Below, in pieces: positions 45,242-57,686 of a DNA stretch of 64,000 bases. Source of the DNA: Isochrysis galbana. Its lineage: Eukaryota > Haptophyta > Isochrysidales > Isochrysidaceae. A program made the position numbers and the translations under genes. Where the stretch lies: positions 392,627-456,626 of the forward strand of contig CM030934.1 of the NCBI GenBank assembly GCA_018136815.1, written 5' to 3'. The notes beneath the pieces were generated by a model. It saw nothing but the letters and a program-made list of their open reading frames with translations. It searched no databases and was not told where the DNA came from. The first letter of the stretch is position 1, and every line of letters begins with the position of its first letter.

Positions 45242-45627
45242 AATACTGTCGAGTCGAGCGGAGCCGGAGGGCTCTGAGCCACTCCGTCGCGAGCAGCACC
45301 GGCGGCTAGCGCGGCGCTTTGGCCCTCCTCCCCACCGGGAGTCGGGTGAATGAAATTCTGGACTGGGTCGGGCAACCCCATTTGGGTGTCTGGACGGGGA
45401 ACGAACGGCGAACGAAGGGCTGTGGGGCGGCGAGGCGCTCCTAGCGGCCCTAGTGTGATGGGTTGTAAGAGATTGTTAGACCTACAAAGAACTCTTCCCT
45501 CAGGGAGGGAGCCTAAGCTGCTTGAGTGCAGCGACGCAGCGAACAACGACGGACAACGAAGCTGAGAACAACAGGTTACACCGACTCACGAACACACCGG
45601 AATCATTCACCCAAACCAAGCAAATTA
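45242..45627. other. Unassigned, probably LTR-element debris
   Basis: No gene recognised between the two integrase fragments. Confidence 0.35.
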
Positions 45628-46950
45628 TCAAGCAACCGCGACACCTTCATGTCGGTACGGCTCTGTACTCGACAAATCAGTCCCGGTGAGCTCCAGAATA
45701 CGCGAAACAAGAACCGAACAAAGATTCGAACCGGCGTCGGTTCGAAGCTGCCTAGGGACTCCATAACGCGTCACAATCAAGCGGATGAACATGTCCAAGG
45801 CCATCTCCGACGAGGGATCCCCATTCGACGGCTCAGCCTCAATCCATCGAGTGAGCGAGTCGATGAAGACGACCAGCTTGTCGTAACCCGAGACTCCAGG
45901 CACGAAGTTGTGAGTGGGAGCCAGTGAGAGCACGTCGCAGTAGACCACATCAAAGGGGTAGGTACCCACGGAGAGACCGGAGGGCGACGCTAGAGCCCTC
46001 GGTAGCGGCTTGGCGAGGGTGCACTCGTGGCATTCCCGGACGTAGGATGCAACGTCGGAAGACATGCCCGGCCAGTATACCCGAGTACGAAGAAGACCGG
46101 ACATACGAGAAACTCCAAGGTGACCGGAGCGATCGTGGTAGGCGAAGAGGTAGCGAGACCGCAACGAGGGCGGAACATAGAGCACTAGCGAGTCCGGGTC
46201 GGTGGAGTCAGGAACGGTGCGATAGTAGACGAGCCCATCGTGAACGACGAAACGGCGAAACATCTTGGATTGCTGAGCGGGAACAGGAGCGACAGAACTG
46301 GAACACGAATCATCTTCGGCAATGGGGCCTGAGGCGGCGGCCTGCGGAGGCGACCCTTGGCCTGATGGCTCGTGATTGACCGTCTCTCCTGAGCCTAGGA
46401 GTGGCTCTACGAACGGATCTTCCGCCAGGGCCGCTCTCATCTCTTCGGAAGTCGGAAGCATCGCTCTTTGCCTCGCCTGAAGCCTTAGAGCGTACGCTAG
46501 CCACAGTTTGCTTCGTCGAGGTCCGGGATTGATGACGCTTCACCCGGGCCTGTTCGTAAGGGCTGAGGTACCGTTGGCAGAGATTGACACACGAGAGCGC
46601 CGACCGACCTAGCTCGTGGTTCTCTACGCGGAAACGAGTCTCCGCGAGCACCTCCGCAAATTTAATCGCATTGTCGACGCCGCGCTGAGGATCAACCTTA
46701 TCATTCCGAATGATTTCCTCGAACCTCTGGTTGATCTCATGGGCCATGTTTGGATGATCCCACACGTTGGTGGAGTCGAGCGAGAGAGAGAGAGACTCCG
46801 CAGCGACGGCCGGAGCGTGTCTCCGTTGTAACTTCCCCACGTAGCGGAGAGTCCGAAGGGGAGCGTCATGTCGCGCGACCACGGCGATCACTTTGGATAC
46901 AGATCGCAACGAGATGTCTTCACAACCGAATAAATCTTGCCGTTGAGCGT
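45628..46950 (-). mobile_element. Gypsy gag-like and integrase fragments, internally deleted
   Basis: On the minus strand, 46910-46470 encodes a gag-like stretch (HPNMAHEINQRFEEIIRND, VENHELGRSALSCVNLC). 46461-45628 encodes the integrase zinc-binding H-H-C-C module (YHDRSGHLG ... YVRECHECTLAK) and core (FDVVYCDVLSLAP, LRTDAGSNL), ending before the catalytic Glu. Protease and reverse transcriptase are missing between them. Confidence 0.7.
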
Positions 46951-47656
46951 GAACCTTCTAGACGCTTCTAACGAACAACCCTGAGTAGCAACCAAGGGGA
47001 AGAAACACCAAAGGGGCCAAGGCTTGCATGTAACTTGCACCAAGGGGAAAGATTCCCTCACCTAGGAAGCGAACCTACACCGGTCTCCAAGGGGAGATGG
47101 CAAATTAAACCTCAAATCTCGAGCGGCTAGAGCAACCGACTCGCTCGCCAAAACCTTGACCGAGAAGAAAGAAGCAAGGACCTACAAGCCAAGGGTAGCG
47201 GACCTAGGGAATGTGAGAGGAAGTTTCCGAACGCCAACGCGAACGCCAAACGCGGGAAGGCAACGAAACCCTAACCAGGCCAAGCAGAACCTATGAAGAA
47301 CAGGCCTGGACGACAACAAAAGTGAGCAGGTCCCAAGAAAGAACCGGAACCCAACAAGAAACAACAAGCCTTGCAAGAAGCTAAATAAGCCTTCACAAGG
47401 TAACCTGATAGCCTGAGACAAGCGCGCGGCGAGTGACAGGCAACCTGGCTCCTTTGGGTCAAGATTACCCGAAAGGAGGAAACCTGGAATCTAGACGGCT
47501 TCCACCCCCTCACTGGCACTGGAGCCGTCCGATGGCTCTGGGGTCTGGGGGGCTGCGCATCGCTGCGTCTGCCTCCTCCCACCCCCCGAAGACTTCGCGC
47601 GCGCGGGGGGGGGGGGGAGGGGGGGGGGGGGGCTCGCAAACCTGCGCCTACCACCT
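46951..47656. other. Unassigned, likely LTR/5' leader of the minus-strand Gypsy copy
   Basis: Contains GGGGAGATGGCAAATTAAACC, a phrase shared with about 9160-9183. A G-run lies at 47606-47632. No gene. Confidence 0.4.
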
Positions 47657-48112
47657 TAACTAAGCAGTGATGGTGCATCAGTACTGGCGTCAGTTTTTTA
47701 CATCAGTGTCAGTTCACCTCAAGCTGACAACTGATGTCAGTTGTCAGTTGTCAGCAGCTTGGAGCGGGGAGAAAAACAAAACACGCAGTCCTCTTTACTT
47801 TCTACAGCCAAAGAAAAAAAATTGGAAAACAAGCCAATCTGGGGTTCGAACTCGTGCCCAGCATCGCACACCGCAAGCACAGTGCGTCCTGAGCCGCTAG
47901 GGGCCCGTTATCGAACAAGGGCCGGGCGTTTTGTCTTATATAGATTTGCAGCAAAGACACAGGTCACTGATGTCAGCTGATATTCTGCTCGCTCAGAGCC
48001 TTTGAGGTGATGTCAGCTGATGGACCTCATCAGCTGACATCAGCTACTGTTGTCAGTGTTAGCTCGAAGTTGGTGTCAGCTGACGGACTGATGCACCATC
48101 ACTGTAACTAAG
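47657..48112. mobile_element. hAT-type MITE with perfect 18-bp TIRs and 8-bp target duplication
   Basis: The element spans 47665-48104 (440 bp). Ends are CAGTGATGGTGCATCAGT and its exact complement. The flanks are TAACTAAG at 47657-47664 and 48105-48112. Inside each end are clusters of TGTCAG/CAGCTGACATCAGC repeats. The interior holds a tRNA-like segment but no transposase. CA-G-x-G ends and 8-bp duplications are hAT hallmarks. Confidence 0.92.
47835..47905 (-). other. tRNA-like segment inside the MITE
   Basis: On the minus strand TAGCGGCTCAGG (complement of 47888-47899) resembles a pol III A box. GAGTTCGAACCCC (complement of 47841-47853) resembles a B box, about 50 bp downstream as in tRNA genes. 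Acceptor arms do not pair convincingly, so this is a tRNA-derived (SINE-like) relic rather than a gene. Confidence 0.45.
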
Positions 48113-48797
48113 AGATGGGCACCGCGACCTTTTTGCACTAAAAACTAAAAAGTGGGTGGTGCCGAAGGGGTTTACTTTACTTTATACTTCAGATCGAACC
48201 CGTCCGCGGCAAGGGCGGCGGCGTTGGCTCATCCCCGGTCAAATCTCGCCCTCCCCCCCCCTCCTCGCGCCCCCCCGGCCCCCTCTCCCCCCGCCCCCCT
48301 CTCTCTCTCTTTCCCCCCCGCTTCCACCTTACCTCGCTTGATCTTCTCTCTTCCTCTCTCTTCTTCTCTCTTCTCTGTTCTCTGGTATTCTTCTCTCTGT
48401 TCTGTGCTCTGTGTGTGGTGCTCTGTTCACTCAGTTACAATATCTGTGTACTGCCCTCCCTCTCTCTCCGTCTCTCTTCCTGATAGTCTACTACTACTAC
48501 TACTACTACTCTCTCTCCCTCTCTCCCTCTCTCCCTCTCTCCCTCTCTCCCTCTCTCCCTCTCTCCCTTGGCGGGCGCGGCGCGGGGGCGGCGCGCGAGA
48601 AAGAGACGAGGGAGAGGGGGGAGAGAGAGAGAGGGAGGGAGGGAGAGAGAGGGAGGGAGGGAAGGAGGGAGGGAGGGCAAGCCAGTGGGAGAAAGAGAGA
48701 GGAAGAGCGACGAGGGGAACGGGGGAGAGAGGTGAACCGGGTAAAAAGAGCAGTGCAGAGGGCCGAGAGAGAGGAGAGATAGAGAGAGGGTCATACG
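48113..48797 (+). promoter_or_regulatory. SEC16 upstream region with CT and GA tracts
   Basis: C/T-rich DNA at about 48255-48570, including (CTCTCC)n at 48510-48565, then GA-rich DNA from about 48600 to just before the ATG at 48798. Role inferred from position. Confidence 0.5.
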
Positions 48798-51700
48798 ATG
48801 AGCCTGCCCACCATCTCCTTCTTTGATGAGAGTGAGGGAGGAGGTGAGAGTGATCTCTTCGGTGGCACTACGTTGTTCGGAGCTCAAGTCGAAGGAGGCT
48901 TGGTGGGGCAGCAGCCCAGCCAGACTACGCAGCCACCACCTGCGCTCACACAGCCAGCCACCTTGGTCGCCGCTGGTACGCCACCACACTTTTTAGCTAC
49001 CAGCCAGAAGCTTGGAGGAGCCAGGGGAGGATCCTCCTCTTTTCTGGCGCCACAGCCTGCGGTGGCTACTCCTGGCATGCCACACTCCGTCGGTGGCAGC
49101 CAGCTCTGGCCAGGCAGCGGTGGCGATTTCAAGCAGGCGGTACAACCAACGATCGAGGCCGTCGCGAGCCACGGCGGTGGCGCGCCATTCTCCTGCCAGC
49201 CAGCGCTTCAGCCGCCACAGCCGGCAGCGCACTTTGGTGCCCCGCCTGCTCGGCAGGCGGGCCTCCCCTCTGGCGACATCGGCGACCTGTTCGGGGCGGG
49301 AGGTGGCAGTTTTGGCGTCTCTGACCTCTTTGGCGACGCTACCGCAGCGCCGGAGGACGCCAATGGTGGCGGCAGCAATTGGGCCCAGACTGACCCGTTC
49401 TCAGCGCCGCCTGCGATGGCACCAGCTGCAATGAAGGGCGTTGGTCAGACGGCTCAGGTTGGCTGCCGCACCTCCGCGCTGCTGCATGCGCCTGCCACCC
49501 GTGTGACGCGGCAAACGTCCGCAGGGTGGTCGGATGACCCGTTCTCAGCCTCTGCGACAAACGGCAGCGCACGTAGTGCACCTGTCGCTCATGCACCAGC
49601 GGCTCCCCTGCCGTTGAGTAAAGCGATCGAACCCTTTGGAGCGAGCGGCTGGTGCGGCAAGGACGGCAGCGAGACATTCTCTGCGAATGAGATTATACCG
49701 CTAGCGCCATCTGATGAGGCCCTCCGCGCAAGGGAAGCCAATGAGTCGGCGCGGCTTGCTGCCGAGAGGGAGGCGGCCGAGGAAGAGGCACGCTGGGCCG
49801 CTGAAGAGGAGGCAGCAGCACGCTTGGCTTCAGAGCAGCAGGCGGCTGAACAAGCTAGGCAGGCGGCTGAGGCAGCTCGCTTGGCAGCGGAGCAAGAGGC
49901 TGCGGAGGAGGCGAGGTGGGCAGCTGAGGAGGCGGCCGCGGCTCAGACTGAGGCTGCTCGTGTGGCGGAGCAGCCGCAGGCCTCCGAAGCGCGTCTCAAT
50001 TCGGTGCTCGAAGCGGCCGAGAAAGAGGCGCACTGGGCAGCCGAGGAGAGGGCGGAGGCAGCGGCAGCGGCGAAGGTGGAGGCAAACCATAATGAGGAAG
50101 ACGTCCGCTGGGCGATCGAGGAGAGGGCGGAGGCATCGTCAGGCATACAGGCTGAGGCCGATCGTGCGCTAGAGGAGCTGCAAGCGCCTGAGGTGCGGAT
50201 TGAGGCTGAACGTGGGGCAGAGGTCCCTCATACGGCGGAGGCGAGGGTGGAAGCTCAGGCAGACGCTGACTGTGCGCTGGAGGAACAGCATGCGCCCGAG
50301 GCGCAGCGCGAATTCGAGCGCGTGGGAGAAGAGGCGTCGGCATTCGCGCCGCAGGCGGAGGTTGCTCGTGTTGTCGAGGAGCTACAGGCATTCGAAGGCA
50401 TCTCAACCCAGGGGCCCCAGTCGCACGAAATTGCAGGTGTACCAGGTCACCTCACGCCAGGAATCGAGGCGGAAGGATGGGCAACGGCGGCTGGCACAGA
50501 TGCGGCTGCGCAACCTCCCACGTATGATGGATGGAACGAGGACCACACGGCGGTAGAGTCTGCAGGCTCTAGCCTGTTCAGCCTCGCTCCACCGCTCGAT
50601 CAGCAAGACGCAGTGTCGGGCGAGGACAAATCTGGCATGAATTCCATCGTGGACTTGCCCTCTAAAGCGTTGCCTACTGAGGCCAAGAATACGTCCTCAA
50701 CTCTCTTCCCGCCCGAAGAAGGTGGTGTCGAGGCGGCCCATGCACTTCGTGCCGGGCTGAGTGGGACGGCGGCGTCCAGTGGCTTCCACAGCGCAGCGGG
50801 TCTTGCTTCCGGTGAGCTGATGCCGGCAGTGATCAGCTCCGTGGCGGAGGAGGGTTCAGACGGGGGCGAAGTTGCTGCCGCAGACCCTGCTGCCGCATGG
50901 GCTGAGGGAGAGACTCCGGAGGGCTACCGTTACTGGTACAACTATGTGACGCAGGAGTCGTCGTGGACCATGCCCTCAAGTCTGGCCGCACAGCAGTCAC
51001 GTGCACAGGACCATGGCGCCAGTGTTGCAATCGACGGCAGTCAGGCATACACAGCAAGCGTGGACGGGGCAGTGCAGGAGGTAGACTCTGCTTTTGATCA
51101 CTGCATGATGCCGGCGAGCTCCCTTGGACATTGCCCAGATCCCGCCGACCAGTCAGCTCAGGCGACCGAATCGAGCCACGTCCCATCCGCCGGTCCATTT
51201 CTGCAAGTACTAGCTGATAAGAACGACACCACATGGCAACCACCCTATGCGGATGTGAGCAGCGGTCTCCCGCCCCCCCCCCATGGGAGCATGAGCGATT
51301 ATCCAAGGAAGAGGCGGACCAGCCTGCAGGTGAAGTACCGCCTTATGGTGTCAATGGTGTGAGTGGCGCGGTGCCAGCGCCCGACCTCGGCAACCTTGTC
51401 ACTCCACGGGGCGAGGACACGCTCGAGGAGTTCGACTCGTTGTTTGCCGAAAGCTCTAAAGGCGTCGCCGAGTCCGGGCTTGCGAATAACTTCCCCAATT
51501 CTGGAAGTGAGTGTGGGGAGCCCTCGCTCGCGTCGGCCGTCGCGCCCGCGACAGGTTTCAAGGTGTCAAGAGATCTGCCGCTACAGCCATATCTCACATT
51601 TGCGGACCCCGTCATTCCATCGGCCCCGACGATCCAGTCGAGCGCGGCCGCTCACGAACCTGCTCCCTTCACATCAACAGACGCGGAGCAGAAGATGGTG

Positions 51701-54700
51701 GAGGAAGTGGCGCTCCAGGCTGCCGATGAGGTCGAGGCGGCGCGCTTGGCTGCGGAGCGGGCGGCCCACGAGGAGCAAGAACGGCTGGCAGCGGAGGCCG
51801 CACGTATTGCCACCGAGGCATTCGCAACTCAAGAGGAGGCTCGTCGCGCTGAGCAGGCAGAGGGTGAGCGCCTGGCCACAGAGGCGCGCCAAGCGGCGGA
51901 AGCGGCTCTGGCGGCCGTGGTGCAGGCGACAGCGGCACAGCAAGAGGCTCGCCTAGCTGAGGAGAGGGAAGCTGCGGCGGCAGCTGGGCAAGAGGCGGCG
52001 TTGGCCGCGATTCAGGCCGAGGCGCGAGCTGCGCAAGCTGCACGCTTGGCTGCGGAGAAAGAGGCTGAGGAGGAAGAGATGAGATGGGCAGCCGAGGAGG
52101 CTGCGGCCGCCGCAGCCGCCAATGCCTCGTCGAATCTAGTGGTGGGAGCCGGGCCTCCCTCAGCGGCGGTGCACACAGCCATCTATGGTGAGGAGCAGGC
52201 GCCCGCCAAGGACGCCGTCTCCGACTTGTTCTCGCAACGGTTGACTTTGCATGCCTCTTCGTATGGCGAATATGCTCCGGCCCCGCTTCGGACAACGCCA
52301 ACTGGTCTCCAAGAAGTGGCACCGGTGGGAAAAAGTGTGGATTCGTTGCCCGTAGACACAGAGCCCCATGCGGTCGCCTCGGCTCCGTTGAGCACCGGCG
52401 CGCAGTTCATCCAGTTCCCTGCCTACGATGACCACACACAAGCGCCTCTCAGTGCATCTGGCGAGCACTTCCCGTGGTTTAGCAGTAGGCAGACATCACA
52501 AGAGGAGGTGGTCTTGGAGGCGCCGCTGCACAGCGCTCGCGAATCCACAGAAGAGAACCTCGTTCTCTCATCTGATGCAATGTTACACGGCTACAGCGCG
52601 GCAGATCAGACACACACCGACTACGCGAGAGATGTCAATGGAGCGACTAACATGGTCGCCGGCATTGCCAACAGTGCCTGCAACGGCGGTGAAGGCATAC
52701 CTCCGCACGAGGACACGCATCGATGGGTTCAAGCGGTCACCGAGGAAGGATACCCCTATTGGTACAACGCACACACGGGCGAGTCGGCTTGGGAGCTTCC
52801 ACAGAACCTGGCAATCACTCAAGAGGGCCAGCCGACTCAAGTATCACTGGAAGCTGCCGAGCGAGAGGCGGCCGAGGAGGAAGCGCGTTGGGCCGCGGAA
52901 GAGGCTGCCGCTGCAGCTGCCGCACAAGCGGCCCAGCAGCCGGTGGTAGACCAAAGCATGGTGATGGACACCAGCGAGGCGGCGCGTGTCGCAGCTGAGA
53001 AAGAGGTAGGGGAGGAGGAGCAGCGATGGGCTCAGCAGGCAGCGGCCGAGGCGGCGGCCGCCGTCGCCGTCAGTGCCCAAGCAGAACATACTCGCAATCC
53101 TGATGAGCCCGTATGTGAGATGAGAGAAGGCCCAACACCTGGAGCCTCAGTGACACTCGATAATGCGCTCCCACCTGACCAGCACCGCTGTCAGCTGGCG
53201 CCAGTGCACACGGGGCACGGTCTGCAAGCGGAGCTGAGCCATCAACTGCAAGCGCAAGAGCACCCGGCTCTTGAACAAGACCTTGACGGTGCTGCTCGCG
53301 TGTCATTGGGCCGCGAGCAGCCTCTTTTGCAGCAGCATGGCATCGAGCGGTACAGCAACGAGCAAAAGCTTCCTGTACAGCCTGCGGTGCAAGAGGCAGG
53401 GGTCGCTTCTCACTTTGTAAGCAGCGATGCACAAGCGTATGGTGGGCAATCGCATACGTCGGCTGATATAAGCCTAGGTAACCCATGGCTAAGCGATGCC
53501 GCTGATGTCGTCGGCACTTGCTTGCCGGCCGCTCAGGTCGTGAGCGCTGGGGACGCGCCCCCGCCACCTGTTGACCTCTCGGGGATGGCGCCCGACGGCT
53601 CGGGCGCTGCCGCAAGCGCACTATTGGGCACGGCGGCGGATCCGACCTGCTCTCCCAGCTTCGACGCCTGGCTGGCCGATCCATCCCTCCGCCTTCCTTC
53701 GCTTGTTGCCCAACACGATGCCGCCTCGATGCAAGCACTGGGCGAATATCCAGGTCCCCTGACGCAAGATCGGTACATGGCCGCGCGAGAGTGGCTACTC
53801 GGCTTCACCTCACGCCATGCTGATACTCAAGGGCGCGACACCCCTGGCGGCTTGATGTGGGCGCTGCTGCATTTGCTCTGCGAGTCGGACGGCCTTCTGG
53901 ATGCCAGTGGCGATGACGAGCACTCGGAGCGTCTCCTGGCTGCGGTAGCCATGTGCGACACGGGCAACGCGCCTGAGGCAAGCCCGGCGATCCCAACACC
54001 GCAAAAGTCAGCTGCACAAACGGCGAGCGAGATGTCCCAGCTTGAGGCCCTCCTCCTGCAAGGCAAGCGCGAGGCAGCATGCGGGCACGCCATGACCTGC
54101 GGGCTTTGGGCAGACGCGCTGCTCCTTGCGTCTCACATGGACGCATCGACATGGAAAATGGTGATGCAGCGGTACACGGCGGAGCAGACCGTTCCTGGGA
54201 GTCCGTTGGCCACCCTGTACTCCCTTTTCTCCGGAAGCGGCGCTTCTGTCCTCGGCCCGCCTGCGGAAGAGGCTGCCCGCGGCAGCGGTGCGCCGTCAGT
54301 GCCGCCATCGCCCCATGTTGCGAGGTGGGCGAAGAACCTGGCGATGATGCTGGCTAATCCCACGATGGACGACACGGAGGTGATTCTCCAACTTGGAGAC
54401 CGGCTACGCTACAGGTGAGACGCTTCACGCACGAAGCCACTTCCACTGCGCTTGGCTCTTCTCGCCCAACTGCTCCTTTGCATAACCAGTCTGATGATAG
54501 CTAGATGCGCGCTAGCAATACTAGGTCTCTTCCGACAGTTCTTTGACTCCATGACGCATCGCAATGTCCTTCAGCGTTGGCGCTTGCGCAGCGCACGTAT
54601 GCTATCTTCTCGCTGAGGCTCCAATCTCGCTTCGCGCACCCTCGTCGGGGTCGGCAAAGGTCGCCGACTCAGCGCCTGAATCGCCTCGCTTCGTTCTTCT

Positions 54701-57209
54701 TGGTTTCGACGAGCACTCATCGGATTCAGGATTCCCCACATTGGCTGCCATTCAGGCCACCGAGTTGTATGCGGCCTGCCGGCAATCTATCGATCCAGAG
54801 TTCGATTCCAGTGGACTTTATCAGTATTTACTTCTCTATGCTCATGTGCTTTTTGACACAGGCCACCATGCTCAGGTACGTAAATATGGTTGCGCCTGCC
54901 GGTGGCGCTGCCCCCTTTCCCCCTTTTTACGCTGTCAGCTTGGCCCTTGGCTTAGATACTAGTAATGGCCGCGTTTGAGCAAGTGTGAGTAGCCGCTTCA
55001 TTACCATTATTACTTTGCTCCCTTGGCAGGCTGCCCTCTATTTGCAAGAGCTTGGGCGCACTCGAGCGCTCCCTTCTTGGACCGACGCTTTTGCGACACG
55101 ATTCGAAGAGTTGAGAACGAAGCTCGTCTGTCACGGCATCCACGTGGATGCACCACCGAACATTGCATATGGTTCATGCTTGGAGCATTCTCATGGTACT
55201 GTGAAAGCTTTTTCTCCACCGGAGGCGCCGCTTGGGACCCTCGATCATCATGATATCGGAGCGCAACACCAAGTGCATGCGGTAGGGAGCGAAACCGTGC
55301 AGCACCAAGACCAAGCAAGCGGGAAGCTAGATCAGGGCTATGAGCAACGCAATGGGCATGGCTACGACCAGCACGCCAACGACCAGCAAGCCAACAATCA
55401 GCTAGCCTTCGATCAGCAGGCCTACGATCAACAAGCTTACAACCAGCAAGCCTACCGCCATAGAGCCTACGACCAGCAAGCCTACGAGCAAGAGGACTAT
55501 GCCCAGTCTGGCTACGAGCAGCAGGGCGGCTACGAGCAGCAGGGCGGCTACGAGCAGCAGGGCGGCTACGAGCAGCAGGGCGGCTACGAGCAGCAGGGCG
55601 GCTACGAGCAGCAGGGCGGCTACGAGCAGCAGGGCGGCTACGAGCAGCAGGGCGGCTACGAGCAGCAGGGCGGCTACGAGCAGCAGGGCGGCTACGAGCA
55701 GCAGGGCGGCTACGAGCAGCAGGGCGGCTACGAGCAGCAGGGCGGCTACGAGCAGCAGGGCGGCTACGAGCAGCAGGGCGGCTACGAGCAGCAGGGCGGC
55801 TACGAGCAGCAGGGCGGCTACGAGCAGCAGGGCGGCTACGAGCAGCAGGGCGGCTACGAGCAGCAGGGCGGCTACGAGCAGCAGGGCGGCTACGAGCAGC
55901 AGGGCGGCTACGAGCAGCAGGGCGGCTACGAGCAGCAGGGCGGCTACGAGCAGCAGGGCGGCTATGAGCAGCGGGACTATGCCCAGCACGCGTATCGGCA
56001 ACAGCAAGGGTACGAAAATCAAGGGTTCGGGCAAGCGGTTCATAGGCAAGGAGCCCCCCGTGAGCCCCAACAAGGACATCACGACGTGCAAGCGCCGCCT
56101 TTTTCGGCCCATCCACAAGCACCACTTGTACAAGGCCAACAGTCTGACGAACTATCGCTACAGCCCCAAGCGCTCGCAGCGACTCCTGCTGCTCTAGAAA
56201 CGCCAGCCCCAGAAACGCCCATGCCACAATCCTCTGTATCCCCGCAGCCGGCGCAGCCTCCGACCAATCTTCCGTCCCAGGCTACACAACAACCGATTTT
56301 ACCCGGCCATGATCAATCCGCGCCAACTATATCCCAAGTTGCTCCGGCACCTACGACCGCTCCAGTGCCCACGTCAACCAATAGTGCGACTGAAGACACA
56401 AGTCTAGGCAACCCAAGCAAGACTGGCGACGAAAGCCCTAGGAGAGGCCTCTTTTCGAGCTTGCGTGCGGTGAGTCGCCCGTGACGTGCAAGTACCACAT
56501 TGAGTATGTGCCTAAACTAGCGCGTGTCTCATATGAACCGGTTGTGGACGTCTCATAGCTGCCACATGACCTGTGGGTCGGCTGCCGGACGTGCAACTCG
56601 TGCATGCCCTATCGCCTCCACAGTGACATTTCTCCTCACGCGCATCCTCCTTCGCCACGTTATGCCTCGCAGCTGATTCCTCTAGGAAAGAAGGACACGC
56701 AGCTCGAAGATCAGTGCGAGATCAAATACAACGAGAAGTACAAGGCGTGGATCCCGAGCGACCAGGACCCGGACGAGTGGGCGAAGGAGAATCTTTCAGC
56801 GCCGCCTCCACCCCCCACAGGTGGCGCCGCCCATGGGAGCAACGGTACCAGCGACGCTGACGTGCCGAAGCTCAACGGGCTGGGGGGACCTGCACCTCAG
56901 ACCCCCATGGCAGGTGGAGGTGGGTTTTCGGGCGCAGATCCAGCTCGCTTCTCACCGCGCAGCTCGGCACGCCGCAATCCACGGTCGAGATACGTGGATA
57001 CATTCAACGCCATTGCTGGTGACGGCGAAGCCCCCGGTAGCACAACAACTCTACCGGCCGCTCGCTCGCGTCCACCTGTGAAGATTTTCACGCCATCGGC
57101 GACTCCCAGCGGTGGTGAGGATGCGGGGCCTAAGTATGAGCGACCTTCTCTTGCTACCCCGGCCGAGGCGCCGGTAGACACCGACTCTGCCTCAGCGCGG
57201 CCACAGTAG
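48798..57209 (+). CDS. SEC16: SEC16-type COPII scaffold, ~2,600 aa, with two WW domains
   Basis: Scaffold of ER exit sites for COPII coat assembly. Exons: 48798-54414 (with a frame change near 51255-51330), 54575-54875, 55030-56469 and 56673-57209. The N-terminal 1,700 residues are disordered, Ala/Glu-rich and contain recurring E-A-A-E-E-E-A-R-W-A-A-E-E modules. Two WW domains lie at about nucleotides 50890-50985 (YRYWYNYVTQESSW) and 52722-52805 (YPYWYNAHTGESAW). The ancestral coatomer element follows (GKREAACGHAMTCGLWADALLLASHMD, VCYLLAEAPI, ELYAACRQS). Next comes a 26-unit GYEQQG array. The conserved C-terminal motif is LIPLGKKDTQLEDQCEIKYNEKYKAWIP. The coatomer element and C-terminal motif make the family call; WW domains are not part of the animal or yeast proteins I know. 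The frame change lies at a 10-C run (51273-51282) or a 53-68-nt intron. Confidence 0.85.
55510..55977 (+). repeat. 18-bp coding tandem array, 26 units (GYEQQG)
   Basis: The unit GGCTACGAGCAGCAGGGC repeats 25 times without change and once more with variants. It lies in a Y/Q-rich part of SEC16 preceded by degenerate YDQQA units. Confidence 0.97.
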
Positions 57210-57686
57210 CGGACAACTTAGTCTATGACATTTGCCAGTAGGTGAGTCATCGGCAATCTATATCCAATTGACGATCCATCCACGGTGCGAGCACCGGCTT
57301 GACCGCATTGATTATTCGCTGCAACATTGTACTCTGCGAGAGTACTGTGCGCTTCAGAGGGCAGTTTGGCTCTCAAGCATGAGTGAGGCGATGGGGTTCG
57401 TAGCAACAATATTTTGACCTGCAACGTGCCGTGCATATGAATGTGCATGTTCGCGCGCAACTAAAGCGGTGGTAGGGAGGGAGAGGGGGGCGAGTGGAGT
57501 GTCGAGTTCTAGGAGCGTTCTCAAGCCATTCTCAGCGTCTCATCCACAAAAACACTCTATGCGCATAACTTGATGTTTCAACCAAGGGCTACGTCGCGGT
57601 CCACAGGCTTACAGGCCATGGACCCGAGCGAGAGTATAATAATGACAATGAGCACTAGTGCTGCTGCGCTGCTTCTCCCGTTAACC
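57210..57686. other. 3' flank of SEC16
   Basis: No gene recognised. Confidence 0.4.

Noticed and set aside
45009-46461. The two integrase fragments as one gene
   Set aside because: They lie on opposite strands and both contain the core region, so they come from two different elements.
47835-47905. A functional tRNA gene
   Set aside because: A- and B-box-like parts are present but the acceptor stem does not pair and the anticodon arm is unclear.
55010-56227. Long antisense frames of 405, 245 and 232 aa over the SEC16 repeat array
   Set aside because: They are the other frames of an 18-bp repeat with no stop in any frame; composition is a pure repeat of AARSRP or LLLVAA.
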